Of a DNA stretch of 36,747 bases, positions 9,501-17,147 are shown in pieces. The stretch is from Saccharothrix sp. NRRL B-16348 (lineage in GTDB: Bacteria; Actinomycetota; Actinomycetes; Mycobacteriales; Pseudonocardiaceae), in assembly GCF_001280085.1 (NCBI RefSeq), contig NZ_LGED01000254.1:1-36747 (forward strand), read 5' to 3'. Every line of letters begins with the position of its first letter. Position 1 is the first letter of the stretch. The notes below the pieces were generated by a model. The model made no database searches. It had not been told where the DNA came from and worked only from the letters and a program-made list of their open reading frames with translations. A program made the position numbers and the translations under genes.

Positions 9501-9631
9501 GCCCGGATTTGTTCTTCGGCTCTATTGTGCAGGCCGTCGACGTGTGACGGCGAGGTCTCCCAGACGTTGTCGCTCGTCTCGGCGGAGATGAAGCGGAGCG
9601 TGGCCAGTGCCTTGCGCTGCTGCTCAGTCAT
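6530..9631 (-). CDS. Dual ATPase: N-terminal AAA/STAND plus C-terminal HerA-like motor
   Basis: 1033 residues. ATG at 9629-9631 overlaps the upstream winged-helix gene's stop (ATGA). The N-terminal module (about 40-330) has Walker A GRKGVGKTH at 64-72 and Walker B CVIAVDQLD at 230-238, followed by a helical region (about 300-380), as in AAA_16/STAND ATPases. The C-terminal module (about 625-1033) has a second Walker A, GSGSGKT at 654-660, Walker B LLVMDEAQ at about 900-907 and 'LLLATQAPKGVHNQVVGNA', which are HerA/FtsK-type motor motifs. HerA-like motors form hexamers that thread DNA or activate nucleases and NADases in several defence systems. It is the last gene of a four-gene operon with a TIR protein, so the likely role is sensor/motor of an anti-phage complex. 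No nuclease domain is visible. Confidence 0.88.
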   Translation of the reverse strand: MTEQQRKALATLRFISAETSDNVWETSPSHVDGLHNRAEEQIRAGIADAKRSTGASPLGLVLQGRKGVGKTHLLGSVRRMVQREGGYFFLVELTTGHEFWNDVAEALRSELRRSTDDGELQLTVLLRQLCETAGVSGTVAGAITGATPLTPHDLDVFLSHLREVDGRIAYECGDTIRALALYASEHADIGMSHLLGLAEGSREWGLLPRAKQPQTLVRDISRVLAMTGPCVIAVDQLDTLINIDQDETDTKVTSPELKGELALIADGLMKLRQKTSRTLSIVACLPNTWKKLHDVASDTVKDRFAETAILGAITDPSVGRALVQRWLEEVYRRNDITPPHPSWPVADSAFTEGWVFRTPRQLLRSIHTHAEACLNGEIRELTSFDEKPDEPRPPVEVVGPEPDYFQGFDAEFERLREKADISAAALQRHNEDEVMPALLSAGLKSWINEVGNDDLAWQAEQLQGGSDVHARLLRTVNEDLDTDERWGFRLIASAQGNSVLNRMRKVRDAARFGSQNRHLVLLRNSNGGWTGKVTRAEVAELEQAGGRWVEISDDDLRTFSALKEMLSSQTHQLLSWLVARKPASRTTFLREVLPGADRSGSERSAAGHQETRPPPVGEQGPATPPSPTEIVLGMDGEIRIELESLRKHAIVFAGSGSGKTVLLRRIVEECALRGVSAIVLDPNNDLARLGDAWPEPPGDWLPGDAGRAAEYFENTEVVLWTPGRAGGRPLSFHPLPDFAEVRGDVDEFAASVEAALARLVPHAKAGGDSKSAARGRAVLKEALTHYAHTDGRDLSAFIDVLDDLPEGLSKLSTARATAADLAETLRAAMVNDPLLGGAGEATDPAVLLTPTPGKRARISVISFVGLPSEEQRQGFVSQLQLEVFAWIKRNPAVDRPLGGLLVMDEAQTIAPSSGWTASTQSTILLASQARKYGLGLLLATQAPKGVHNQVVGNATTQFFGRLQSPAQIAAATEMARAKGSSVVDISRLERGQFYATGETFGFRRMRTPLCLSHHPPSPLRLEEVLDRARDGRD

Positions 9632-10236
9632 GATTCCTCGATCGCCACCAGGTGGTTGTCCTCGCCGGCCACCCGGACCGCGGCGGCGTGGTCGGCGTCG
9701 GTCAACACCTTGCGGTTGGAGTCCGGAGCGAGGTGGACTGTGCCGGTCTTCACCATCTCCAGCAGGACCTCGTCCACCTCGGCCTTGTCCGCGCCGTTGA
9801 GCTTGGGGCGCAACTTGGCCAACCGCACCCAGTCCTGCGGCTTGACCGACAGCTCCAGGTAGGCGTCCCTGATCACCGACTCCAGGTCATCACCGGCCCG
9901 GAAGATGTCGAGGAGGCCGATACCCTTCCTCCGGAGGAGCGGCAAGATGCTCCGCAACATCGAGAACCCCTCGCGGACCAGAGCACCCGCCCCCGCAGGC
10001 GGCTCGAGAACGGGTGCCGCACTCTCGCACCAGCGGATGCCTTCTTCGGTGATCCGGTGCACGTACGGCGTGGTATCCGTGTTGGTCTCGAGAAGGCCTG
10101 CTTTGATCAACTTGTTTCGTCCGTTGACCGTGAGCTTGACGTTCGCCTTCGTCAGCTCAGTGTTCAGTACGTCCCGGTTCAGCCGCATGAGCATGAACAA
10201 CGCGGCTTGTTCTTGATTCCCGTACTTCTCCGGCAT
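9628..10236 (-). CDS. Winged-helix protein of the TIR/HerA operon
   Basis: 202 residues, ATG 10236 with AAAGGCGG upstream. It starts 11 nt after the KGGVGR ATPase stop and overlaps the next start by ATGA. The N-terminal part (about 8-70) looks like a winged helix: 'LFMLMRLNRDVLNTELTKA', 'LTVNGRNKLIKAGLLET' and a wing ending YVHRITEEG. The C-terminal part (about 135-202) may be a second, weaker winged-helix fold (LRPKLNGADKAEVDEVLLEM, TGTVHLAPD). There are no catalytic motifs. It is most likely an adaptor or DNA-recognition subunit of the operon's complex, or its regulator. The function is inferred only from context. Confidence 0.75.
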   Translation of the reverse strand: MPEKYGNQEQAALFMLMRLNRDVLNTELTKANVKLTVNGRNKLIKAGLLETNTDTTPYVHRITEEGIRWCESAAPVLEPPAGAGALVREGFSMLRSILPLLRRKGIGLLDIFRAGDDLESVIRDAYLELSVKPQDWVRLAKLRPKLNGADKAEVDEVLLEMVKTGTVHLAPDSNRKVLTDADHAAAVRVAGEDNHLVAIEES

Positions 10237-10247
10237 GGCGCCGCCTT

Positions 10248-11861
10248 TCAGTTGATGGACGCGTCGATCCGACGGTCGATCCGGTCGAGGAGGGTCTGGA
10301 TGTCGGTGAGCAGGACGGGAGAGGTGGCGAACCTGCCGCCGTCCGCGTAGGGCTTGGACAGCACGTCGAGGTCCACCGACAGGTCCTGCAACGCGGCCAG
10401 GTCGCCGTTGTCGAGTGCGGCGGACATGCCGCGCACGGTTTGCTCGACCAGCGACAACCGCCCGGTGGTGGGCAACCGGTCCGGCACGGTGCGCAGCGCG
10501 GACGCCGCGTTCCGCAGCGCTTCCCCGACGCGATCGACCTCACCGGCCGGCGTGCCGTTGATCATGTCGTAGAGGTTGCGCGCCACACCCGGCCCGAACT
10601 TCAGGTGGCGCAGGTTGCGCAGGAAGCCGGGCAGGATCTCAGGGTCGGTGCCGCCGGTCAGCACGCAGAACAGCCGGCGCTGACCGCCGTCCGGGCCGAT
10701 CGTGTGCCGCAGGAAGCGCTCCACCTCGGTGACCTGCCACCGGCTCAAGCTGCCGTCCACGACCAGGCACAGGTGTTCGGCGAGTTCACTGGTCTTGTCG
10801 AGGATCTCCAGGTCACCGGACGACGACCGCTCGACCCGCAAACCGAGGACCCGCAACTCCTTGATCAGCTGGTCCGCGGTGCGCAACGCGGATCGCGGAC
10901 TGGACACCAGCAGGTCCAGGGCGAAGTCCCGACGGCGGTCACGTGCCGCCGCCACGTAGGCGTCCCGGTTGTCGGCGAGCAGGTCGGTGCGGTCGAACTG
11001 CTGCGCGAGCACGGCCGCCACCGTCTCCAGCGCGAACGAGACCTGGCCCGCCGAGGGGACCTTCTCCTGCAACACCGACAACTGCTCGCCGAAGCTCCAG
11101 TGGGAGACGTAGGGAACCGTGAAGTGTCGCAGTGCCAGGTCCTCCGGCATACCCTTGACCAGCCAGTTGCCGAACAGCGGCGCGACAACCTCGGCGCACC
11201 GGCGTTGCCACCGCTCCGCCTGCTCGTACTCCACCCGGTTGTCCAGCCGCGACAGGATCGGCAGCACGAGGTGTCGCGGCCGGTCGTAGGGCAGGCGGTC
11301 CCGGGCGTCGTCGGCGCGGCGCACGACGTCCACGACGTCCTTGAGGTTCTGCTCGTTGGCGGTGAACAGGACGGCCAGCCGGTCGGGCAGCTGCGCCGTG
11401 CAGATCCCGGCGATGTCCGAGATACCGGTCCGGCTGTCGATCAGCACGAAGTCGTAGTCCTCGATCCACTGATCCCGGCAGCGCTCCAGGAAGGCGGCGA
11501 ACCCGCGCCGGTAGAGGTCCTCCCAGTCGATGGCCTGCATCCGCTCCATGTACGAGCCGTCGTCCCGGCCCGCCGCCAACAGCGCGAGGGTGTTGCCCTC
11601 GACTTCCAGGCGGACCGCGTGCGGCCGGGGGTTCTCCGCTCCCGCGAGGAAGTCGTGGGCGAGGTCGATCACGCCGCCTTCGGGCTCTTCGGGCATCACC
11701 GACTTGAAGTAGTGGTGCAGGCCGGGAGCTTCGAGGTCCCAGTCGAGGGCGAGCACGCGGTAGCCCCAACGGGCCAGCAGCACCGCGACGTTGGCGAGCG
11801 TGAAGCTGCGCCCCACACCGCCCTTGTAGGAGTAGAACGTGATGACCGTCCCGGTCCTCAT
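10248..11861 (-). CDS. KGGVGR-type ParA/MinD-like ATPase with TIR-like C-terminus
   Basis: 537 residues from ATG 11861, which overlaps the preceding TIR gene's stop (TGATG). The deviant Walker A is YSYKGGVGRS (residues 11-19), in which the usual lysine/threonine 'GKT' is changed to 'GRS'. It is followed by LALDWDLEAPG (37-47, switch I) and YDFVLIDSRTG (about 140-150, Walker B). This is the 'KGGVGR variant AAA ATPase' type often found beside TIR proteins. Residues about 315-430 (DFALDLLVSSPRS, VLGLRVERS, LCLVVDGSLSRWQVTEVERF) have TIR-like strand/helix spacing, so a degenerate TIR domain may be fused. Likely role: nucleotide-dependent switch controlling the TIR effector. A frame extending upstream to 12539 is only read-through of the TIR gene. 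Confidence 0.85.
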   Translation of the reverse strand: MRTGTVITFYSYKGGVGRSFTLANVAVLLARWGYRVLALDWDLEAPGLHHYFKSVMPEEPEGGVIDLAHDFLAGAENPRPHAVRLEVEGNTLALLAAGRDDGSYMERMQAIDWEDLYRRGFAAFLERCRDQWIEDYDFVLIDSRTGISDIAGICTAQLPDRLAVLFTANEQNLKDVVDVVRRADDARDRLPYDRPRHLVLPILSRLDNRVEYEQAERWQRRCAEVVAPLFGNWLVKGMPEDLALRHFTVPYVSHWSFGEQLSVLQEKVPSAGQVSFALETVAAVLAQQFDRTDLLADNRDAYVAAARDRRRDFALDLLVSSPRSALRTADQLIKELRVLGLRVERSSSGDLEILDKTSELAEHLCLVVDGSLSRWQVTEVERFLRHTIGPDGGQRRLFCVLTGGTDPEILPGFLRNLRHLKFGPGVARNLYDMINGTPAGEVDRVGEALRNAASALRTVPDRLPTTGRLSLVEQTVRGMSAALDNGDLAALQDLSVDLDVLSKPYADGGRFATSPVLLTDIQTLLDRIDRRIDASIN

Positions 11862-12451
11862 CAGAACCTCGGCATCGGAACCGGCGGAGGGAGCACGGGA
11901 TTGGGCGGATCCACGTCCGGCCAGTCGGGCCGCCAAGGCGGCACCTGCTTGAGCAGGTCGACCAGGTCGGCCGCGACCCTGTTGACCTCGCGGTGGAAGT
12001 AGACGAACTCGCGGGTCTCCTGGTACGGCGGATCCGGGTTGGCGAATTCCTTGAAGTTCTGCCAGGACCGCTCCTTCCCCTCGGGCGGGAAGTTGTCGGA
12101 GTCCGAGTAGAGGATGGGGTAGACCAGCCCCATCGGCTGACCTGGATTGGCCATTCCCAGCACTTTTTCCCTTTCCAGCATGCTGTACCACTCGGCCATG
12201 CACCACCTCGACTCGAAGTAGTGCGGCGTCAGCAACTGGATCATGATCTTGCTGTGCCGCAGGGCGTGCTGCAGACTGGACGGCCAGTGCACGGCACGTG
12301 CCATTTCCCGGTCGACGTACACCTTGGGCGTCGGCGCCAACTGGTCGGCCAAGCACTCCAGGAGCTTCTGGTGAAAGTGGTTCAGCAGCCATTTCTGGAC
12401 ACTGCCGCGACGGGCGTAGCTGATGAAGAAATCGAACTTGTAGCCGGACAC
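11861..12451 (-). CDS. TIR domain protein (putative NADase effector)
   Basis: 196 residues if started at GTG 12451 (VSGYKFDFFISYARRGS). Upstream alternatives are GTG 12469 and TTG 12505; none has a strong ribosome site, and I chose 12451 because TIR domains of this type begin at or just before YKFDFFISYAR. The TIR motifs are good: box 1 FFISYAR, PKVYVDREM, IMIQLLTPHYFESRWCMAEW with the WC..E glutamate (E87) used by TIR NADases. The C-terminal tail is Pro-rich. It is the first gene of the four-gene operon. Established TIR effectors deplete NAD+ or make cyclic ADP-ribose signals on infection. Here its control by the coupled KGGVGR ATPase and HerA-like motor is inferred. Confidence 0.85.
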   Translation of the reverse strand: MSGYKFDFFISYARRGSVQKWLLNHFHQKLLECLADQLAPTPKVYVDREMARAVHWPSSLQHALRHSKIMIQLLTPHYFESRWCMAEWYSMLEREKVLGMANPGQPMGLVYPILYSDSDNFPPEGKERSWQNFKEFANPDPPYQETREFVYFHREVNRVAADLVDLLKQVPPWRPDWPDVDPPNPVLPPPVPMPRF

Positions 12452-12490
12452 GCCGCAGATGATATGCACCGGTTGCGCGCGAAAAACAGA

Positions 12491-12535
12491 CAAAAAAGTG
12501 GGCAATCAGGTCCGTACGGGCCAAAAAGTGGACAA
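12491..12535 (-). promoter_or_regulatory. Direct-repeat operator candidate upstream of the TIR operon
   Basis: CAAAAAAGTGGGCAA (12491-12505) and CCAAAAAGTGGACAA (12521-12535) match at 13 of 15 positions with a start-to-start distance of exactly 30 bp (about three helical turns). A CCGTACGG palindrome (12512-12519) lies between them. The AT-rich, phased pair sits 40-85 nt upstream of the TIR start and stands out from its GC-rich surroundings. It may bind a repressor, possibly the operon's winged-helix protein. Confidence 0.5.
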
Positions 12536-12590
12536 ACACGGGTCAGTCGCACCGGCGGCCGTGCGCGACACTCTCTCCTGCCCTTGACAG

Positions 12591-12629
12591 CACTCCGCCC
12601 CGCTGGACGGCATCCAGCGGGGCGGAGTG
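12591..12629 (-). terminator. Terminator of the small membrane / lipoprotein pair
   Basis: A perfect 17-bp inverted repeat (12591-12607 with 12613-12629, loop 5 nt) begins 7 nt after the stop of the leftward gene ending at 12637. It would also insulate the downstream TIR operon promoter. Confidence 0.88.
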
Positions 12630-12636
12630 GGCTACG

Positions 12637-13107
12637 TCAGCACTTGGATTCTTCGAGGAACTCCTCGTGCGTCATGTTCTTCAAGTGGTATCGGACTCTG
12701 CCGTCGGCCAGGTCATCGAGGCCGAACCCCGCACCGAACGTCATCCCGCCGTCCGTGATGATCTGGGCGAAGAGCCTTTGGTCAGGACCCGGATCCCGCC
12801 ACTCCACCACCTCTTTGCCCCCCGACGGAACCTGGCCGACGACATACGTGCGCGCCGTCGAAGGCGACTCGAAGTCGATCCTCCACAGCCGGGGATCATT
12901 TTCGCCCACCACCGTGTCGGCGTCCGGCGAGATCACTTCGACCCTGGTCACCGCCTGCATGTCGCATTCGGTGTCAAGGATTTCGATGGCCCCTGACTCG
13001 CCGAGTCGAACAGCGAGCGGATCGAAAGGAGTCTGTGGCACGCACGCCACCGAAGCAGCGCCGACTAGAGCGAGGAAAAGCACAGCCGCAAGAAGCCTGG
13101 TCAGCAC
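12637..13107 (-). CDS. Secreted protein or putative lipoprotein, unknown function
   Basis: 156 residues from GTG 13107, with AAGGGAGG six nt upstream. This start overlaps the end of the preceding small ORF by 7 nt. The N-terminus VLTRLLAAVLFLALVGAASV followed by AC resembles a signal peptide with a lipobox-like Cys (SVAC, imperfect at -3). The mature part is about 135 residues, mostly beta, acidic, with Cys pairs at DTECDM and the C-terminal ESKC. I do not recognise the family. Translational coupling to the membrane protein upstream suggests they act together at the envelope. Confidence 0.7.
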   Translation of the reverse strand: MLTRLLAAVLFLALVGAASVACVPQTPFDPLAVRLGESGAIEILDTECDMQAVTRVEVISPDADTVVGENDPRLWRIDFESPSTARTYVVGQVPSGGKEVVEWRDPGPDQRLFAQIITDGGMTFGAGFGLDDLADGRVRYHLKNMTHEEFLEESKC

Positions 13108-13316
13108 TTGTAACCTCCCTTCTCGGCATCCGCCATCACCTCGAAGACGTTGCAACTGCCCGTGAGCACCGCCGGCAGCTCGGCGGCGACGTAGAGCGCC
13201 AGCAGGGATGCCAGGATTCTGGGCGTGCGCAGGCGTGATCGCCCGGCCGCCGTGCGGCTGGTGGACAAGATGATGGAGCCCCCAAGGTGAGCGCATGTCC
13301 CCCGACGACACGCCAC
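13101..13316 (-). CDS. Small single-pass membrane protein (start uncertain)
   Basis: Up to 71 residues, ending ADAEKGGYKC at a TGA (13101-13103) inside the start of the next gene. The convincing part is about residues 25-71: basic RSRLRTPR, then a hydrophobic stretch ILASLLALYVAAELPAVL and a Cys-containing tail (GSCNVFEVM). The start is unclear: GTG 13316 has no ribosome site, and an internal TTG near 13268 is preceded by GGGGG. The overlap with the following gene and the sensible membrane topology are the reasons to list it. Confidence 0.45.
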   Translation of the reverse strand: MACRRGTCAHLGGSIILSTSRTAAGRSRLRTPRILASLLALYVAAELPAVLTGSCNVFEVMADAEKGGYKC

Positions 13317-13741
13317 CGGAATTTGTCAGCTCGCAGCGTGCGGCCCTCACACACATTTCACCTAGAACTCGTGCGGGTGATGAGCGTCATCTTGACCAAC
13401 CGAGGATCACTCAGCTTCGCCCACGTGGCCCGCGACACCGGCCCGTCCACACCCTCGACTGCCCACGCCGTCACCGCTCCTGATCAGCGCGTTCACCACG
13501 GCGACACGACAGGTGGCACCTCAACGGACGACCGCCCGGCTCCACCCCGTCCGCCACGACGCGGACCACCGCTCCCGCCGGCGGGACGCCCGGAACCGCC
13601 CGCCGGCGAGCAGGCCGCGACCCCTAAAACCGGCCCTGGACTCCCTGAGGACCGTGACCCGGTGGCGGCAGCGGCGGCCAGAGCGTCAAACGCGATCGGA
13701 ATAATCCCCAAGCAGCCCTTCGCCGAGCGACTGGACGGACC
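13317..13741. other. 425-base gap without a supported gene
   Basis: It lies upstream of the gene at 13742 and of the leftward membrane protein. Several open frames exist on both strands, but all are Pro/Arg-rich GC-driven shadows without ribosome sites. The segment 13535-13625 is rich in CCGCC/GGCGG runs. I see no RNA gene, strong palindrome or IS end. Confidence 0.5.
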
Positions 13742-14428
13742 GTGAGCGAGTACCAGTACTTCGAATTCCTGGCCCTCGACCGGCCACTGGACGACGACGA
13801 GCAGGCCGAGGTCCGATCGGCGTCCACCCGGGCGACGATCACCGCCACCAGCTTCGTGAACGAGTACCACTGGGGCGATTTCAAGGGTGATCCCACCGCG
13901 TGGGTGGAGCGCTTCTACGACGCGCACCTGTACGTGGCGGACTGGGGCACGCGCCGGCTGATGCTCCGCCTGCCCGCCCACCAGCTCGACCCCGCCGTCG
14001 TCGACGACTACCGCGTCGACGACCAGGTGACCGCCTGGACCGCGGGCGATTTCACCGTGCTCGACTTCGGCATCGACGACGAATCCGGTGACGTCGACTT
14101 CGACTACGACACCGAGGAGTTGCTGTCGGCGATCGTCGGCGTCCGCACCGAACTCGCCATCGGCGACCGCCGACCGCTGTACCTCGCCTGGCTCGCCGCC
14201 TACGGCGTGTGGGAACGCGACGAGGACGCCTTCGACCGCGCTGCCGACGACAACCTCGAACCACCGGTCCCACCCGGACTCACCACGCTCACCCCCGCCC
14301 AGCGCGCGTTGTCCGACTTCCTCCGCCTCGACGACGACCTGCTCGCCACCGCCGCCCAACCCACCACCGCCCGCCGAACCGCGGGCGCCCTGCTCGACGC
14401 GGCCGCCCGCCGACGAGCCGACCGCTGA
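13742..14428 (+). CDS. Conserved actinobacterial hypothetical protein
   Basis: 228 residues from GTG 13742 (weak GGACGG upstream). It begins MSEYQYFEFLALDRPLDDDE, then AEVRSASTRA, FVNEYHWGDFKGD and WGTRRLMLRLP. I recognise this as a widespread actinobacterial family whose usual members carry the same N-terminal block and often a longer C-terminal region. Here the protein stops about 50 residues after 'PLYLAWLAAY', so it may be a short form. It is very acidic in the middle (DFGIDDESGDVDFDYDTEE). Function unknown. No operon partner; the next gene converges on it. Confidence 0.75.
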   Translation: MSEYQYFEFLALDRPLDDDEQAEVRSASTRATITATSFVNEYHWGDFKGDPTAWVERFYDAHLYVADWGTRRLMLRLPAHQLDPAVVDDYRVDDQVTAWTAGDFTVLDFGIDDESGDVDFDYDTEELLSAIVGVRTELAIGDRRPLYLAWLAAYGVWERDEDAFDRAADDNLEPPVPPGLTTLTPAQRALSDFLRLDDDLLATAAQPTTARRTAGALLDAAARRRADR

Positions 14429-14490
14429 CGTCAGCCGCCGGGTGTCACGCCGCACGCCGTTCGCGATGCCGACAACGCCCCTGAACGACG

Positions 14491-14523
14491 ACGTGGCCCG
14501 CCGGCTGAGCCGACGGGCCACGT
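14491..14523. terminator. Bidirectional hairpin terminator
   Basis: ACGTGGCCCG (14491-14500) pairs perfectly with CGGGCCACGT (14514-14523), with a 13-nt loop, between the convergent ends of the genes at 14428 and 14536. Confidence 0.7.
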
Positions 14524-14535
14524 GGAGAACCGCGA

Positions 14536-16887
14536 TCAGGCGGGCTGCACGCTGTACGTGCGCGTCACCTCACCCGACTCGACCCCTTCGGGGGTTCGGC
14601 TGGACACGGTGAGCTGGAACGACCCGAGAGGCGTGTAGGTGAACGTCGCCTTGCCGTCCGGACCGACCGGCACCACCTGCGTGGTGTTGAACGAGATGCG
14701 CCACAGCACCTCGTGCGAACCGGGCACCGCGGGGGTCACCGTGAACTCGACGGGTTGCCCCGGCCGGGCGGTCGACGGGCCGTCGGCCGGGAACTGCGGG
14801 CTGGTCACGGTCGGCGGCAGCGCCTCGACCCAGAACGTGAAGGACCTCTCGTCGGTCACGACACCCGCCGCGGTCACGCCGCTGACCCGCACCCAGTGGT
14901 AGCCCGGCTTCTTGGGCGTCCACCGGACCGACGCCGTGCCGTCCGCGCCCGCCACGACCTCCTGCTCCGCCTCGCCGCCGAACGCGTACCGGTACGAGAC
15001 CACCGGCAGCCGCGGCGAGGAGAACGTGAAGGTGCCCGTGACGCCAGGACCGCCGCGCGCCGGGTAGCCGGGGTAGTCGGCGCTCGTCACGGTCGGCTCG
15101 GGCGCCTCCGCGATGAACGAGGTTTCGCCCCAGCCGGAACGGACACCCGCCCCGTTGACGCTCGCCACCAGGACGTCCGTGGCGCCCGGCACCATTGGGG
15201 TGTGCTCGAACGTCAGCGAACCGTCCGGCGCGGCGGGCACCGACACCTCCGGGTTGTCGCCGATCCGGTACACGTAGGACACCACGCCGGCCCGGTCCGT
15301 CGTCACGGTGAAGACCCGCTTCTGACCGACGAGACCGTCCCACACGTCGACGTCCACCCACGGCCACGCCTGGTCGACGTAGAACGACGCGTCGTTGATC
15401 CCCGACTTGACGCCCGCGGCGTCGACCGTCCACACCGTGAAGGTGCGGTTGGCCTGCCCCGGCTCGGAGAACACGAGCGTCACGCGGCCCGTGCCGTCCG
15501 GTCCGACCGGCACCGTCTGCTCGGCGCCGCCGTCGAGCCGGTAGACGAACGTCGTCGCACCGTCCTGGTTGGCGGTGAGCAGGACGTCCCTCGGCACGCC
15601 GAGTTCGAACAGCGGCCTCTCCGCGTACGGGGCGGTGGTCCGCACCCAGTACCGGTAGGTCCGGACCGGCGACCAGTGGCCCGCCCGGTCGATCCCGTAG
15701 ACCTGGATGGAGACCGACCCGTCGGTGGTGGGCGTGACGGTCACCGTGGCGGAGCCGCCCGGCTGGTCGGCGTCCACCCGGCCACCGACGATCCCGATGC
15801 CCGTGTACTCGAACGCCACCACGTCCTGATCGCCGTCCGCGCTGAACGTGAAGTCGCCCGCCAGTCCCTCGCCACCGTCACCGGGCGGGCCGCCGTTCTC
15901 CCGGTACACCGTGGAAGTCACCGTGGGCGCCTTCGTCGGCGCCACGAGGTCGGCGGTGAACACGCAGGGCGCGGACCACTCGGAGTTGGCGAAGCCGTCC
16001 TCGGTGCGCGCGGCGAAGGCGTAGGTGCCACCATCCTGGATCATCCCCGTCGGGAACGAGCCGGACAGCCTGCCGCCGCCCGCGGACGTCAGGACCTCCA
16101 CCCGCCGTTCGGGCGCGTCCACCGGCCAGTACGCCAGCCGGCCCTGCAGCCCGTACAGCCCGTCCGCGTCGTTCACCTGCGCCGACACCCTCTGCCAGGC
16201 GTCGGCGAGGACCACCGGCTCGCCGGTGCACGCCACGTGGTCCAACCGAAGGCCGGTCGGCGTTCCGGGCGGGGTGTTGAACGTCGTGTCCAGCACCGCG
16301 GAACCACTGTGGGTGCGGCCGTAGGCCACGTCGCCTTGGAGCTCTTCGGAGACGCGGACGGCAACGGTGAGCGAGGAGCGCCCCTCAGCGACGGACCGCT
16401 TGACCACGTCGAGGACGTTCCAGCCCAGCCACGGCGTCACGCACTCGTCCGTCACCTCGGGCCCCGCCACCCTGGCCACCTCACGCGGCTGGTCCGCCCA
16501 CGTGATCGCGCCCGACGGTTCGACGACCCACAGCTCGGTGGCACGCGGCTTGGCGCAGTCGTTCGCGGCCAACTCCGGCGTGCGGATCGACGCCGTGAAC
16601 ACCTGTGTGCCCACGAACCGCGCGAGGTCGAACGTGAAGTAGACCTTGCCGACGTGGTGCTTCCCCACCTCGTCCCGCCACGAACCGATCCGCGCGTCAC
16701 CACCGACAACGCCCTCGTGCGGCGAGCGCGAGTCGATGCTCACCCACGTCGTCGGGCTCAACGTGGCACGGTTCGGACTCTGCGCCGCAACAGCCGTGCC
16801 CGACACCACCGCGAGGCCACCGACCAGTGCCGCGACGAGCACCCCGGCACGCACAACGCGCCCAGGTCTTCCGGACGATCCCATCAT
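14536..16887 (-). CDS. Large secreted protein with DNRLRE-like N-terminus and Ig-like repeats
   Basis: 783 residues. Two consecutive ATGs (16887, 16884) follow a GAGGGGGG ribosome site; either may be used. A signal peptide (hydrophobic VVRAGVLVAALVGGLAVVSG, then a TAVAA-Q cleavage site) shows export. Residues about 40-210 resemble the DNRLRE fold (WVSIDSRSPHEGV, VGKVYFTFDLARF, GWNVLDVVKR). The rest (about 215-780) consists of five or so Ig/fibronectin-like beta-sandwich units marked by repeated 'PTVTS', 'TFTxS', 'VPVGPDGxGxVTL' phrases. There is no catalytic domain or LPXTG sorting signal. Such proteins are usually extracellular adhesins or matrix components. No operon partner is seen; the gap 16888-17147 around its promoter is featureless. 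Confidence 0.82.
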   Translation of the reverse strand: MMGSSGRPGRVVRAGVLVAALVGGLAVVSGTAVAAQSPNRATLSPTTWVSIDSRSPHEGVVGGDARIGSWRDEVGKHHVGKVYFTFDLARFVGTQVFTASIRTPELAANDCAKPRATELWVVEPSGAITWADQPREVARVAGPEVTDECVTPWLGWNVLDVVKRSVAEGRSSLTVAVRVSEELQGDVAYGRTHSGSAVLDTTFNTPPGTPTGLRLDHVACTGEPVVLADAWQRVSAQVNDADGLYGLQGRLAYWPVDAPERRVEVLTSAGGGRLSGSFPTGMIQDGGTYAFAARTEDGFANSEWSAPCVFTADLVAPTKAPTVTSTVYRENGGPPGDGGEGLAGDFTFSADGDQDVVAFEYTGIGIVGGRVDADQPGGSATVTVTPTTDGSVSIQVYGIDRAGHWSPVRTYRYWVRTTAPYAERPLFELGVPRDVLLTANQDGATTFVYRLDGGAEQTVPVGPDGTGRVTLVFSEPGQANRTFTVWTVDAAGVKSGINDASFYVDQAWPWVDVDVWDGLVGQKRVFTVTTDRAGVVSYVYRIGDNPEVSVPAAPDGSLTFEHTPMVPGATDVLVASVNGAGVRSGWGETSFIAEAPEPTVTSADYPGYPARGGPGVTGTFTFSSPRLPVVSYRYAFGGEAEQEVVAGADGTASVRWTPKKPGYHWVRVSGVTAAGVVTDERSFTFWVEALPPTVTSPQFPADGPSTARPGQPVEFTVTPAVPGSHEVLWRISFNTTQVVPVGPDGKATFTYTPLGSFQLTVSSRTPEGVESGEVTRTYSVQPA

Positions 16888-17147
16888 CCCCCCTCAGGAC
16901 ACGACGACGGAGCGTTCACCCCCGCCTGTCGCCGGGATAATCCCAGGTGACGCCCATACCTGTCCGAGAATTTCCCAGTCCCGCCACCGACCGCGTAGCG
17001 ATAGGCCTCTGACCAATCCGGCCTCCGACCCGCGATGAACGCCGCTCAGTCGTCCTCCGTGTCGGTCGCCGGGCTCGACGAGGAGGTGGCAAGGGCCGCA
17101 GGACGGCGGAATCGAGTCCGTTCAACGAACGCACGACCCCAACCGTG

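Noticed and set aside
10440..12002. 520-codon open frame on the plus strand over the KGGVGR gene
   Set aside because: Shadow frame; the opposite strand carries clear ATPase motifs and coupled starts and stops.
14713..16950. 745-codon open frame on the plus strand
   Set aside because: Antisense of the secreted Ig-repeat protein; low complexity and Arg/His-rich with no start signal.
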